A stretch of DNA of 64,000 nucleotides, from the NCBI RefSeq assembly GCF_030445035.2, contig NC_080673.1, positions 186,043,216 to 186,107,215 on the forward strand. Direction: 5' to 3'. Positions 1 to 11,326 of this stretch are shown piece by piece (the first letter of the stretch is position 1; the number at the start of each line of letters is the position of its first letter). A program made the translations under genes and the position numbers. The notes beneath the pieces are model-generated. The model saw only the letters and a program-made list of their open reading frames with translations, did no database searches and was not told the origin of the DNA. This stretch comes from Dasypus novemcinctus. Taxonomy: Eukaryota > Chordata > Mammalia > Cingulata > Dasypodidae.

Positions 1-130
1 CGGCACTCCTTGCGTGCATCAGCACTGCACATGGCCAGCTCCACACGGGTCGAGGAGGCCCGGGGTTTGAACCGCGGACCTCCCATATGGTAGACGGATG
101 CCCTAACCACTGGGCCAAAGTCCATTTCCC
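1..130 (-). mobile_element. DAS-type tRNA-derived SINE, head portion
   Basis: This is the 5' (tRNA-like) part of an armadillo SINE on the minus strand, cut by the window edge. Reading the minus strand one sees an A-box-like tggcccagtgg and a B-box-like ggtTCaaacc, the internal Pol III promoter pair, followed by the GC-rich body. The same sequence recurs at least six more times in the window. Its 3' tail lies outside. It is a transposon copy with no coding function. Confidence 0.9.
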
Positions 131-2110
131 AGGGAAGGCCTTTCTAATAAGGAAATACCTGAGTTGAGACTTGAAGGTTTAGGCACAGGATGGGCTGATG
201 CAAAGGCCAGTATTGGGAATGCTCTTGACTTGTTCAAGGAACAGAAAGAAGACTGGTGTGACTGGAGCATAATGAGCAAGGCATGAGAGAGACATGAGAT
301 GAAATCAGAATTGCAGGACCTTGTGGCTCAAAGTAAATATTCTTTAGTGAGCAATGGAAGGCTACTGACAGGTCTTGAATAAGGGACTGATGTTAAGTGA
401 TTCATATTTTTTAAATGCTCACTCTAGTTGCTTTGGGGAAAACAGACTGTCAAGGGCAAGAACAGGAACAGACCAAAGAGAGACTGGTACAGGGGCCTTG
501 CTGAGAGATGATGATGGCTTGAGCAAGGGTGATAGCAGTGGAGGTGGAGCGAGGCAGACAGCTTTCAAGCCAGGTACTATTTGAGCATTGTCCATCAGCA
601 CGGCACATGTTTGCTTTCACTGATCTGATTAAGCTTTTCAATTTCAACTTCTCGATTTCAGTCCTGAATTTTCTTGTCTCTCAGCATATATGGAGATAAT
701 GGTGGGATCAAAATGAGTTATATTCAAGGGACTACTTTTCACTATGCCACATAGGAAGGATGGGGTAGGGGAAAGTGCCCTGGGCTTTTTAATAGAAAGA
801 ACTGAGAATGAACTGGACTCTGATCAAGTCACTCAACATCTAGCCTTGGTCACCTCATCTTTAAAATGCAGAGAGTCATACCAAATCCGTGCAAACTGTT
901 AAGATAATATATGTGGAAACAGTTCTGTGAACTTTAATGTGGTATTAAAGATAAGGAACTATTTCCAAAGAGAGAGCTGGAACAGATGTTTTCTGCTTTT
1001 CTTGATGTCCAGTGCTCAAACACAGGGGCAGTTGGGTCACATCTTGTTTGAGTTTATGATAAAGGATATACTCAGGTTGGGAGTGTCTTGGGGTCTTACT
1101 AAACAGGAGCATCTTGACCAGTTTCGAGTTTGAGGAGGTATCTCAGAAAAAGGGCCAAAGCAAGATCACAATCCAAGCAAGAGAATCCTGGGGAGAGAAC
1201 CATAGTTCGGATAAGATTCAAGAAATACATCAATTTGGAAGAAATAAGGAAAAGAGGGACCAGAGAACAAGCCAGCATTGTTAGCAGGAAGTGAGGTGTT
1301 GAACTGGTACAACTGGGAGCAGCAGGGATGGTTGTAAAGTTTTTCCATGTACAATGGATACTGCCTGGGTATTCTGTGTCGTTGGCCAAAGAGTAGGTTG
1401 CCCCACCAGAAGCAAAAAAATAGATTCAGCAAAAGCAGTTTTCATGTTCTGTAACTCGTTAATTGAACACAGGTGGAAGCCCTAAAGAAATTAGACTGTA
1501 AGTCACTCTAAATTGTATTTGTGTTTGACAGTGGCTCTTTCTGGCAAGTAGCCATGTATAGGCAGACAAGTTGGGGAATTAAAAAAAAATTTCTTCCCTT
1601 ACTGGCTTCTTTTTTTTTTTTTCTTGTTTATTTTAATAAAACTTCCATTTAAACCTTTCATAAATACCCACTTAATTTCACTAAACAAAAATAGTAAGCA
1701 ATAACCACAACATATTAATATTTTTCTTCCTTAGATGGAGGAGGAAATCTAATCCTGTAAATAACTAGGTACTTTTTAAAACATGCAAATGTAGCCTTGT
1801 GGGCTGTCTTCCAAAAGAAATTAATTTAAGAAATGTTGAATTTTACGTAGAAAGCAAAGAATTAGAATATTCTCTTTCCAGAAGAAATCATAATGGCTTT
1901 CAGGGATCAAAGCAGTGGGCAAATCATTATCCTGGTGCTGGTAAAATAAAATGTGGACTTAGAATCCGTAAAGTGTTTCTTTCACAGCATCCAGGGCTAC
2001 CATTTGAATTTCACTACATATAACCTCACTGGTAGATGTCATATCAAAGCAAACATTTATTAGCACCAACACTGTGCCAACTTCTGAGAGATGGATGAAT
2101 ATGTCATTGT
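131..2110. other. No gene seen; ancient repeat traces
   Basis: About 131-400 resembles a widespread old mammalian repeat (text such as gttcaaggaacagaaagaag) whose class I cannot name. A MIR lies inside this stretch and is listed separately. The remaining short ORFs have no recognisable domain, codon bias or splice context. I see nothing functional. Confidence 0.5.
775..890 (+). mobile_element. MIR SINE fragment
   Basis: The stretch shows the core MIR pattern: a conserved run near tgatcaagtcactcaac, then cacctcatctttaaaatgcag, which matches the classic 'cctcatctgtaaaatggg' segment. It is old and diverged, so the edges are approximate. MIRs are extinct tRNA-derived SINEs shared by mammals. Confidence 0.6.
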
Positions 2111-2129
2111 ATACATGTGTCTCTCTGTT

Positions 2130-2245
2130 GATATGTTTATTCATCTGTCTCCCACACTAGGCTGAAAGCCCCTTGAAAGTAGGGGTTGTCTTACAACTCC
2201 ATATCCCTAGACAATTATGTAATCAAAGCCCAGTGAATGAATGTG
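2130..2245 (+). mobile_element. L2 LINE 3' end fragment
   Basis: The text 'ctaggctgaaagccccttgaaagtaggg' followed by 'gtcttacaactccatatcccta' follows the well-known L2 3' untranslated end (gactgtaagctccttgagggcagggac...). It is a short, diverged remnant. Confidence 0.55.
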
Positions 2246-2407
2246 CCTCAGATAGGAATATCTCACTTCCTCCTAGAGCTAGGGGAGAAAATTTTCTTGA
2301 GAAAGTGGCATTTGAATTGAGTCTTGAAGGAAGAAAGAAAGGACACTCCAAGCAAAGGAAATGGAATGAGCAAAAGCATGGAAGTAGGAAATCATTAAGT
2401 AAAAATT

Positions 2408-4937
2408 TTTTTTTTTTTTGGAAATTTTTTTTTATTGACTTTGTAATAGTATTACATTAAAAATATATATATGAGGTCCCATTCAACCCCACCCACCCAC
2501 CCCACCTCTCCCCCCCCCAGCAACACTCGTTCCCATCATCATGACACATCCATTGCATTTGGTAAGTACATCTTTGGGCACCTCTGCACCTCATGGTCAA
2601 TGGTCCACATCATGGCCCATACTCTCCCCCATTCCATCCAGTGGGCCCTGTGAGGATTTACAATGTCCGGTGATTGCCCCTGAAGCACCATCCAGGGCAT
2701 CTCCATGTCCCAAAGATGCCTCCACCTCTCATCTCTTCCTGCCTTTCCCCATACCCATCAGCCACCATGTCCACTTTTCCCAATCCAATGCCACCTCTTC
2801 TATGTGGATATTGGATTGGTTGTGTCCATTGCACCTCTATGACAAGAGGAGGCTCAGATTCCACATGGATGCTGGATGCAATCCTCCCACTTTCAGTTGT
2901 AATTACTCTAGGCTCCATGGTGTGGTGGTTGTCCTTCTTCAACTCCATCTTAGCTGAGTGTGGTGAGCCCAATAAGTCAGATTGTAGGTGCTGGAGTCTG
3001 TTGAGGCTCAGGACCTGGCTATCACATTGTCAGTCCAGAGATTCAAATCCCCTAAATATATCTTAAACCCCGACACTAACTGCACCTCCAGCACATTAGC
3101 ATGAAAGTCTTATGAAGAGAGATCCCATCTGAGTCCAGATTCATCACACATAAACACCAGTTCCAAAGAGGGGCCATCTGACCTGGTAGTTAACCCCATC
3201 GGCCATGACCATAACTCCCATGGGTCTCTTTAGCCATCGAAGGAACCGATATCTGGGGGTTGTATCTGCTTTATCTGTCTCTCTGACTCTGCTCAGTTGT
3301 GCATAAGGGCAATCCTTCTGACAGCCTCCAGACTCTTTTTTAGAGACTCGTAGCCATAGAAACTCATTTCTCCTTTCCATTTCCCCCTTACATTAGGTCA
3401 AACAGCATTTTAAAGTCATGTTATTTTATGTAGACAGGGATATTCCGCTGATCCACGTTGAACCTTCCGTATGAGGTCATTTTCCAGTTGCATCATCAGT
3501 TGGTAGTTGATAGTGGTCCCTCGACGCCAGGGAGGCTCATCCCCAGGTGTCATGTCCCACGCTGGGGGGAAGGCATTGCATTTACATGCTGAGTTTGGCT
3601 TCGAGACTGGCCACATTTGAGTAACATGAAGGCTGACAGGAGGAAATTCCCAGGCACAATGCTGCTCTAGGCCTTGTTCTTATTTTAGGCTTATCAGCTC
3701 ACAAGCATAGTCATTAGCGTCATGGGCTCACTGTTGAACCCTCACTCCCTCCCGGTCCCCGCCGCTGCACCTGGGAGACTGTCGCTGCTCCCCTAGGGAC
3801 CACGACAGAGCACCACTGGCCAGGAACCCAGTACCCCCCCTGCTGTGGTTTTTAATTGTTGCCACTATGAGTATATCCAAACATTACCATGCACCCTGGA
3901 CATATGTTCTGTACAGCTCCCTGTCAGCCATATATCACCTGTCAATGGTATCCTATACCAGTATCCCTCCATTGCCATTGTTGAAACACTCTGTGATCCA
4001 GAACTCCCCGAAATTTGAAGCCCAATATAATGTCAGGGTCCCTTACTAGGGAATGGCATATAGCGATGGGTTTAAAGGTTAGATAGAGAATACGTGTTGA
4101 CTTGGAAAAAATTCTACATCCTATCTTTTTCTTTTCATTTTTTTTTCCCCCTAATTATTGAGCTTCTTCTCACAGGAGCCCTAGACCACAGCAATGCATG
4201 TATATAATATACAGCACTCCCATACATCCATAACAAAACCTTTTCCCTTCCACAGCGATACCCTTACACCCTATTCACATCATATTTACTTAACGTGATG
4301 TACAGCGTCTAAGACAATAGCTTTCTAACAAGGTGACATCTGTGCTTACATTGTGGTGCATACTTTAGGATACATGTTTTTTTACATTCTTAGTTATCCT
4401 ATGTTTTACATTATGGTTTACATTATCAGTCTGTCATCTCCTATATGTTATGGTGTAATATTACATGTTTTATATCCATCCTTGTGTACTCTCACGAAAC
4501 TCCTCTCTTACCCCCCATTTACCTTGGTTCCACACATTTAACGTCCATTTTCCCTTCCACCTTGGTGCCCACAGTGACAGCCAATCTCCGTTTCCCAAGG
4601 AGCCACTTCCAGAGATAGATGGAATAGTGTTCAGGGCCTAACTTGCTCAACTGCCCCAATGCCCTGGGAGCCACCCTTTCTCTCGAGGGATACAGTTCCC
4701 TCTATTTGATGGCATTAGTCCTCCCCAGGATGTGGGTCCACCCCCACTCTCACTACTTGGGTTTCTACCCCATGGTGTCACCCACTCTGGCAGAATGAGC
4801 ATTTAGACATTGCCCAGGAGCCCGTCCTGCATCAGACCCTCCCCTCCGAGCGTTCTAAACAGGTAACCCTCTTTATTATATTTTGATATGATTTTCTCGG
4901 CATTTTACTCTCCACCAACACCTGACCCTCTCCTGTG
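2408..4937 (-). mobile_element. L1-type LINE 3' portion, 5'-truncated, 14-bp TSD
   Basis: A 2.5-kb minus-strand insertion begins with a T-rich tract (the poly-A tail seen from the other strand) and is bounded by the direct repeat attaagtaaaaatt at 2394-2407 and 4938-4951. Four other copies in the window share the tail-side end (ending gaggtccc next to the T tract) and stop at different distances, which is the 5'-truncation pattern of LINE insertion. A segment near 3500-3600, read in reverse (a 'gggatgag...tccctgg' block), also resembles the 3' UTR of the longer L1 at 36.9-37.1 kb, so I assign it to L1. It carries only short minus-strand ORFs (2658-2972 and 3144-3380) with no known domain. It is most likely a non-coding 3' UTR and so a dead insertion. 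Confidence 0.85.
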
Positions 4938-4951
4938 ATTAAGTAAAAATT

Positions 4952-5547
4952 AAAAACTGTCAAGTTTGAAGTGAAGACTAAACATAAGCTAGAGTCAGAT
5001 GATAACCCCAAGCATTTTATCCCAACCTGCCTTTCCAAAAAAACAAAACCACCCAGAAGTTTTTGATCAGGAAGTAATTTAATATAGGGACCTGGAACCA
5101 CTGGATGAGCTGGTTCTAGATTGGACCTTTAGGAACATCATCTAGATCAATATAAAAATGAGCTCCTGGCAGAGCTACAATATCAGAAACCAGTGGAGTT
5201 ATGTTGGACTGAAGAAGTCACCACCCTCTGCTCCTCCACCACAACTGCCATTAGACCCTTAGGAAGAGGATGGTGGACAATGGACTGCTGCCTCAGAAAC
5301 ACTGCCTGTCTGTGTCCCTGCCTGGGAAGGTCATGGCTCCATTTTCTGTTTGCCTTCCAAATAGTGCATAAGATCACTCATTGGAGGAACCTAATTCAAA
5401 TCCAGAGTCCTATATATAAAGAATGCTGGAAAATGTAGTTTTAATGTAGGTTTCAGCTCTTTAATCGCTTTAGCTAGAATGGGGGGTGGAGGTTTGAATG
5501 ATTCAAACCACAATATCCAGAAAACTTCTTACAGCATTAATGTGAGG
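4952..5547. other. Unassigned sequence between LINE copies
   Basis: The stretch contains an AT-rich part and a middle part (about 5120-5450) that may be an old repeat, but I cannot assign it. No ORF here looks like a gene. Confidence 0.4.
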
Positions 5548-5699
5548 GTGGACTGTGGGAGAGTGTGGGCTATGGTGTGGACCATTGACCATGAGGTGTA
5601 TTCACCAAATCCAATGAATGTCTCATGATGATGGAATAGGTTGTTGTTATGGGGGAAGGAGTGGGGTGAGGGGGGTGGGGGTATATGGGGACCTCATAT
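5548..5699 (+). mobile_element. L1-type LINE 3' end, short plus-strand copy
   Basis: This is the extreme 3' end of the same LINE family as 2408-4937, in the opposite orientation. It shares 'tggaccattgaccatgaggtg' and the terminal 'ggggacctcatatttttt'. Only about 150 bp survive, so it is strongly 5'-truncated. It runs directly into the AT-rich tract at 5700-5880, which probably grew from its A tail. No TSD was recognised. Confidence 0.8.
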
Positions 5700-5880
5700 T
5701 TTTTTAAATATTAAATAATATTAAATATTAATATTTATAATATTATTTAATATTATATTATTATTTAATATTATATTATTTAATATGTATAATAATATTT
5801 AATAATATTAAATAATATTAAATATTAATATTAAATAATATTAAATAATATTAAATATTATAATATTAAAAAATAAATAA
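5700..5880. repeat. AT-only tract of TAATATTAAATA-like units
   Basis: About 180 bp consist almost entirely of A and T, built from interleaved aatatt, taata and ttaaata words, ending in aaaaaataaataa. Many of the words are self-complementary, so the tract could form hairpins or cruciforms. It sits where a LINE poly-A tail should be, which suggests microsatellite expansion from that tail. Confidence 0.85.
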
Positions 5881-6680
5881 AGACCAAAAAAACCCACAAA
5901 GGACCTATATTGTCACACACACACAAAAAAGTGATGCTTTGGGGAATTTTACCTAGTGGCTAAATGCCAGATGAAGTAAACAGAGTCTGAAAACAGAGAA
6001 AACACATAAACAAATGAAAATATTTACTATGTAACAGGGGCTAAAAATTAATGAGATTTTATTAGTGACAAAAAGCATTTTTTAAAAGATATTTTTTCCA
6101 GTTTGGAGTGAGTATATGTGTTTTTGCAAGTGTGTGTGTATTTTAATGTGTGTGTGTTTTAAGAAAAATGCTTTATGCCTGATAAGGGTATTTATCAGTA
6201 GGGAACAATAAAACACTGATAAGGGAAAGGCTCCCTCAGCTCAGAAGGACTGCCTACAGTTGTCATCTTACACTGTGACGGCTGAAACCTGGAGCCATCC
6301 ACAGGATTTCTTGAATTAATGTGGCATTTCAAATATCAACCACAGCTTTAGGCCAAGTATTGGTTTAAATATCTATAGGGTTTGTTCAATATGGTGCCTC
6401 AGGTTTGGGTATTGGCAAACTGTCATCGTAATTGTGCATCTAATTTGATGTGAATTTGGTATGCACCTTTCACTAAAACCTCCCGAGCAGCTCTTAGAAT
6501 CCATGATTAGTTTAGGGAAAGAAAAGTTTCTCTGTTAAAAGAAAGAAATAAAAATGGCCACATTAGCAGGGAAGCCTTCAAGATTTGTGACTGTGAAAGA
6601 AAATCTTAATCACTTCACAGTTACATCCTAAGCTTTTCTCCAAAGCACAATTAGGCTAGCAAAGAAACAGGCAGTAGACC
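5881..6680. other. No gene or recognisable repeat
   Basis: Ordinary AT-rich sequence. A short TG-rich patch (about 6118-6152) is the only low-complexity structure. No ORF above 60 codons and no repeat family recognised. Confidence 0.4.
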
Positions 6681-6684
6681 TAAC

Positions 6685-6840
6685 CTGATTTCTAATACTG
6701 CTCCTGGTCAACTCTGTGGCCTTGGGCTGGTTGTGCTCTGAACCTCAGTTTTTTCTTCTGAAAAATGGGCAAGACGTGTATTTTATAAAGTGTTTGAGGG
6801 GCAAAACGCATAGTTTGAATAAATGTTAATGATCTCTTTC
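6685..6840 (+). mobile_element. MIR SINE fragment
   Basis: The order 'ggtcaactctgtggccttggg', 'cctcagttttttcttctgaaaaatggg' and 'ataaatgtt' matches the MIR consensus from its core to its tail. Diverged, as expected for this old family. Confidence 0.75.
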
Positions 6841-6879
6841 TCTCATTTTCTACTTAACTGAGTGCTTAAGGAGCACATT

Positions 6880-6965
6880 GCCTGTCTCTTCGTTCCCAGT
6901 GCCTATGTGTGCACCCAGCTCATAGTAGGTTCTCAATAACTGCTCTTTAGATAATGAACTAATGC
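6880..6965 (+). mobile_element. L2 LINE 3' terminal fragment
   Basis: The phrase 'cccagctcatagtaggt' followed by 'tctcaataact' is the characteristic L2 3' end (cacatagtaggcactcaataaat). It leads straight into a GGAT repeat. Confidence 0.55.
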
Positions 6966-6968
6966 TGA

Positions 6969-7016
6969 GATGGATGGATGGATGGATGAATAAATGGATG
7001 AACAGATGAATGGATT
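6969..7016 (+). repeat. (GGAT)n microsatellite, interrupted
   Basis: Consecutive and near-consecutive atgg/gatg units follow an L2 tail. L2 ends often seed such tetranucleotide repeats. Confidence 0.75.
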
Positions 7017-9435
7017 GTTCAAAACAGCCAAGCGTACTACGAGTTTTTGTTGGGCAGTCTTCTAGTCTGTGCCTTCACCTCTGTAATGCTGGGTGGTGAG
7101 TTTATAATGCAGGCACCAGCCCAGGCTAAGCAATAAAGCAACAATCTTTTTCACTGCTGACTAAAACCGAACGAACCCTCCCTCTTACTGCCACGGGAGA
7201 CTTGACTTGCATTTGAGGCCCCAGGAGTAATTCTCCTTTCCAAGGGGCTTATTTCACAGTCAATTATGCTGTGGCAGTCCCAGACATCCCATTTTAAACA
7301 TGTATAGCATGTCCTTGAAAAACCCATCGCTTTGACAGGGTACAGTCACTCAAAATATTAAATATCACTTAATCTTTCAAGGCAACTTATCATATCAACA
7401 AGCTACTCGGGGGGAAGACACGCCATTATAAAAAATAAAAACATAAAAAATAAAACTATCCTGATTTAAATGCTGGCCTCGGGGATGCTTTTGGTCTGGG
7501 GCTGAGTCATGTGCAGTGCTGGACACCATCACAGCACCTAGTGAAAAGCTCAGACATAGCTTTATGAGGGCTACCAACCCCCAAACGAGTACTGCAAACC
7601 AAATAAATACAGGACTCCGATTCTCTTCACCCTGCAAAGAACGAAGTGTGCAGCTACCATTGTCTTGGTAGAGGTCCCATGGCTTGCCCTCGCCTCTCGG
7701 GGGCTCCCAGTGGTTATTTATCTTGACTGCCTAAGCCTTCCCTGGTATCATTAGCGACTACAGAAACACCAAGTCCTCCCCCTGCCTCCCACTCACTGTC
7801 AAAGATAGGGACAGGGTGGTGGATTATTCCCAGGAAGCAGGCTGCTGGAAGAGGCATTCTCTCCCCCTGAGAAGTGAAATTATACCAGCCTTTGATCTCA
7901 CTTTGATTTTCCTTCTCTGAAGTGAATTTTATGCCTGTGGAAAGTGCCAGACTAGCAGGCCAGGGAAATGAAGGGTTGTGCTTGCCAATAAGAAAGGTCA
8001 GAGAGGAGGAAGAAGCTTGCTCTCAAAGGTCAGTTTTGACTTCCCATGTCTGGAGATTTAGGAGAAAGATGCCCAAGAATCAAATTATTTCCTTACCCTG
8101 CTGCAGTCTAATTTGAAAGCTTGACCAATTTCCTTGGTCTGCCTCAGTTATTCCTTCTGAGAAGTGGACAGGAATGAATGCCCTTTTCCTTCCTCAGAGG
8201 AATACTTGGAGAACAAAGGTGTTCTCAGGTTTGAGGTCTTTCTGGGGTTACTGGAGGGCAGGTTTGATGACAACCTGAGCAACGAATAAGCTTCTGAGTG
8301 AGGAGGACTGGATGGAATGAAACCTGTCCACCCCAGGTGTTTGTCACAGTCCCACTCTTTTCCCCAGGCAGTGCCCACATCTGTGTGAAGCAGGCAGAAA
8401 TGTAGAAAATGGATCCTGCCCTCAATCAGGACTGTCATTTCTTGATTCCTTTGTAATTCTGGGAATGAAAACACAGAATGACTGTGAAGAATAAAAAACC
8501 AAGCCAAATGTGTAATTGAGGAAGAAAACAGCTAAACCTAAACTGACTATAGTCACTTATACCTTCTAAAGGAGTTGAGATTGGGACAGGTTTTAGGGTA
8601 ATTTAACAACTCTAAAATATTATGGAGATCACAACAGCACCAAGCATCTACCACCTATAGGGCTGAGAGAACAAAAAGGAAAAGGTTGGTATCGTTAAAA
8701 AAAGAATAGAAAAATACCAAGCAGTACTGAAACTCGGAACTCTTTAAAGGACATGTCGTTTGGCTGCAGCTGGTGGCTCCAGGGGGGCAGGATGAGTCCG
8801 GTCCAAAAGCGTTAGAAAAACTTCAACCTGGATTCAGGTTCTTATCCAAGAAGTTGCTGCTCCTGCTATGGCAAAGAAACATCACCAGAGCAAAACTCAC
8901 AAGAACAGGAAGTAGAAGAAAGCAAACAGGAAACAAACAGAAAGAGCAGGTCCTTTCTCCCCCTCCATCTTTGCTCACAGTCTTCTTCTAGCAACTGATC
9001 CTGGCAGGACTTAAAAAGGAGCAAAGGGAAAACAGAAAGGTGGTTGCAAATTCCCCAGCAACGGCATTAGAAAGAGCAATAGAGAAGGATGGATTTGGAG
9101 TTGGGAGACCTTTAATAACTGGCACAGGGAGATAATCAAGAAGAAAAAGAGGTGTATACTGCTTAGGAGTTCACATTGTGTGACAAAGTAGACAACAAGA
9201 TTCAGTGGAAGCAGAAAACTGGTTCTAGGGGTAACCAGTAAAAGTGTAAGTCCTTGGAATTCACAAGCAAAATTGAAGAGGAATTAAATATAAAACAGAA
9301 TGTAAGGCATTAGGACAAGGGCAGACATCAATATATCTTAAAGGGTAAAGCATCCAGGTTACCATCTTATCAAAAGCAATACATATGTTGGCTTATTAAT
9401 TTGAATATATTATATAAGGAGGAGCTGATGTGTTG
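7017..9435. other. No gene recognised
   Basis: About 2.4 kb without a repeat family I can name. Small ORFs occur (7395-7637 minus, 7922-8116 plus, 8148-8507 minus, 8773-8991 plus) but none has a domain, a good start context or splice-site support. The GC content around 7150-7900 is slightly above the surroundings. I see no CpG island. Confidence 0.4.
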
Positions 9436-9439
9436 AGTA

Positions 9440-9645
9440 GGGGTATAGACTTTGATTCAAAGATAGTTTCCATCAATTATTCAATGAATGACTTTAGACA
9501 ACTTGCTTAAACTCTTTGAGCTCCATTTTTCACACCTGCAAAATGGGGATAAAAATGCTATCTATGTCACAACACTTGTAAAGATTGAATGAGATGATTT
9601 TGTAAAAGTATCCAGTGGAGTGACTGGCATTAGCAAGTACTCAAT
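9440..9645 (+). mobile_element. MIR SINE, nearly full length
   Basis: The ordered blocks 'tgactttagacaacttgcttaa', 'ctccatttttcacacctgcaaaatggggata' and 'ttgaatgagatgattttgtaaaagta' reproduce the MIR core and 3' region closely enough for confident recognition. Confidence 0.85.
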
Positions 9646-10177
9646 TTTTAAAAAATATTTTCCAGTCTATTTATAACTATTATTCTCACCAGTGGTATCA
9701 TGGCAGAACTATTATTTGTTGTTCAATTTCTACTTTTACTTTTAAATATAATAGTGGGATTTTTAGCTGGGGTTTTGTCTGGGCAGAGTAAACACTTCAT
9801 TTCTCAGCTCCCCTTGCTTTTGACATTGTCAAGCGACCAAGTTCTGACAAATGGGATAATAACCGAAGTGATATGTGCCACTTCTGGGTCATGTCCTTAA
9901 AAGAAAACATCCTCTTCTCTTTTACTTCTTTCATTCCACCTACTGACTGGAATGGAGACAGACTAATGGATTAGAACAACATGCTAGAAAAACAGGATAA
10001 AAGCAGCCTGTTCCTATGACAACATAACAAAGCACTATCATCACAGCATCTCAGACTTTATTTAAGAGAAATAATCTTCCATGATTTTGACACTGCCATT
10101 TAGAATGAACTACATTTAGTCCCTGCCTTCATGGAGTTTACGTTCTAATAGGAAAGTATAACTATTAAAAAGGTATA
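9646..10177. other. No gene recognised
   Basis: AT-rich sequence with one 66-codon ORF (9700-9900 plus) that starts with a hydrophobic stretch rich in Leu, Val and Phe. The composition fits random AT/T-rich DNA and there is no splice or start support, so I do not call a gene. Confidence 0.4.
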
Positions 10178-10182
10178 CCAGT

Positions 10183-10948
10183 TGTAGCAGTTTGATGTGA
10201 TTATGAATTCCAAAAATAGATATTAGATTATGTTTGTAATCTGGTCTGTACCTGGGGTTGATTGAGTTATGATTAGGGCTTTGATTGGGCCACATCATTA
10301 TGGAGTTGAGTCCCCGCCCCTTGGTGGGTGGGGAATCACAGATAAAAGGCATGGCAAAGGACAGAGTTGAAGTCTTAAGCTGGCATCCTGGAAAGTAAGT
10401 ACACAGAGGAAAGAGAAGCAAGCCCCAAGAAAAAGGAATCTTGAACCCAGAGAGAAGCAAGACCCTGGAAGGGAAGAACCCAGGAGGCCTGAACCCTTGC
10501 ACACATCAGCAGACATCTTGCTCCAACATGTGAAAATAGACTTTGGTGAGGGAAGTAATTTATACCTTATGACCTGGTATCTGTAAGCTCCTACCCCCAA
10601 AATAAATACCCTTTATAAAAACCAACCAATTTCTGTTTTTTTTGCATCAGCATTCCTTTGGATGACTAATACAGGTGTGTTCCTCTTTTGGTTACTGCCC
10701 CTCTAATATATTGATCAGTTATCAGTGGAGAAAACAGAGGACCTGGGCCCAGAGGAACCCAGGAAGCCTGAACCCTCACAGATGTGGGCAGCCATCTTGC
10801 TCCAACACGTGAAAAGAGACTTTGGTGAGGAAAGTAACTTATGCTTATGGCCTGGAATCTGTAAGATCCTACCCCAAATAAATACCCTTTATAAAAACTA
10901 ACCAATTTCTGATATTTTGCATCAGTACTCCTTTGACTGACTAATACA
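10183..10948 (+). mobile_element. MaLR/ERVL-like LTR followed by a second partial LTR copy
   Basis: A first LTR copy (10183-10673) opens tgtagcagtttgatgtg, contains AATAAA near 10603 and ends gactaataca. After about 54 bp a second, 5'-incomplete copy of the same 3' half (about 10728-10948) follows and also ends ctaataca. The outer edges carry ccagt (10178-10182) and ctagt (10949-10953), a 4-of-5 match to a 5-bp TSD, while no match is found at the inner edge. This fits a single insertion with two LTRs and almost all internal sequence deleted, or a later partial duplication. The 3' end resembles MaLR/ERVL LTR ends. Confidence 0.7.
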
Positions 10949-10953
10949 CTAGT

Positions 10954-11321
10954 TAGGATGCTTTTGGTGTTAAGACGTAAAATAACCAAAAACAAGAGGC
11001 TTTGAAATAAAGGTTTGTTTTTCTCACATAAAAATGAATCCTAAGGGTTCTGGGGCTCGTTCAGTGGCTGATCAATGCCAGGGTTCTGTGACAGCTCTCT
11101 TCAATACCCTTGGACCTACTCACATGATGGCTACCATAGTGCCAAGCAGCACATCCTCACACAGGCTCAACTTTTTAATCAGGGAAAAGGGAGAAAGGCA
11201 TTCTCCCTGTGTATCTTTCCCTTTTATCAGGGTAGAAAATCTTTGACTAATGTTCCCAAACAGGGTTTCCATCATGTCCTATTAGTTGGAACACATACTG
11301 ATGCCCTAGCAGCAAGGGAAG
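10954..11321. other. Probable ancient repeat, unassigned
   Basis: The text resembles old mammalian repeats that contain '...gaaataaaggtttgtttttctcac...', but I cannot name the family. ORFs 11034-11246 and 11075-11419 overlap in different frames and have no coding support. Confidence 0.35.
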
Positions 11322-11326
11322 CCAGA

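Noticed and set aside
2541..3066. Overlapping 130- and 138-codon plus-strand ORFs
   Set aside because: They lie antisense to the L1 3' portion, overlap in two frames and are not open in the other copies as far as I can see.
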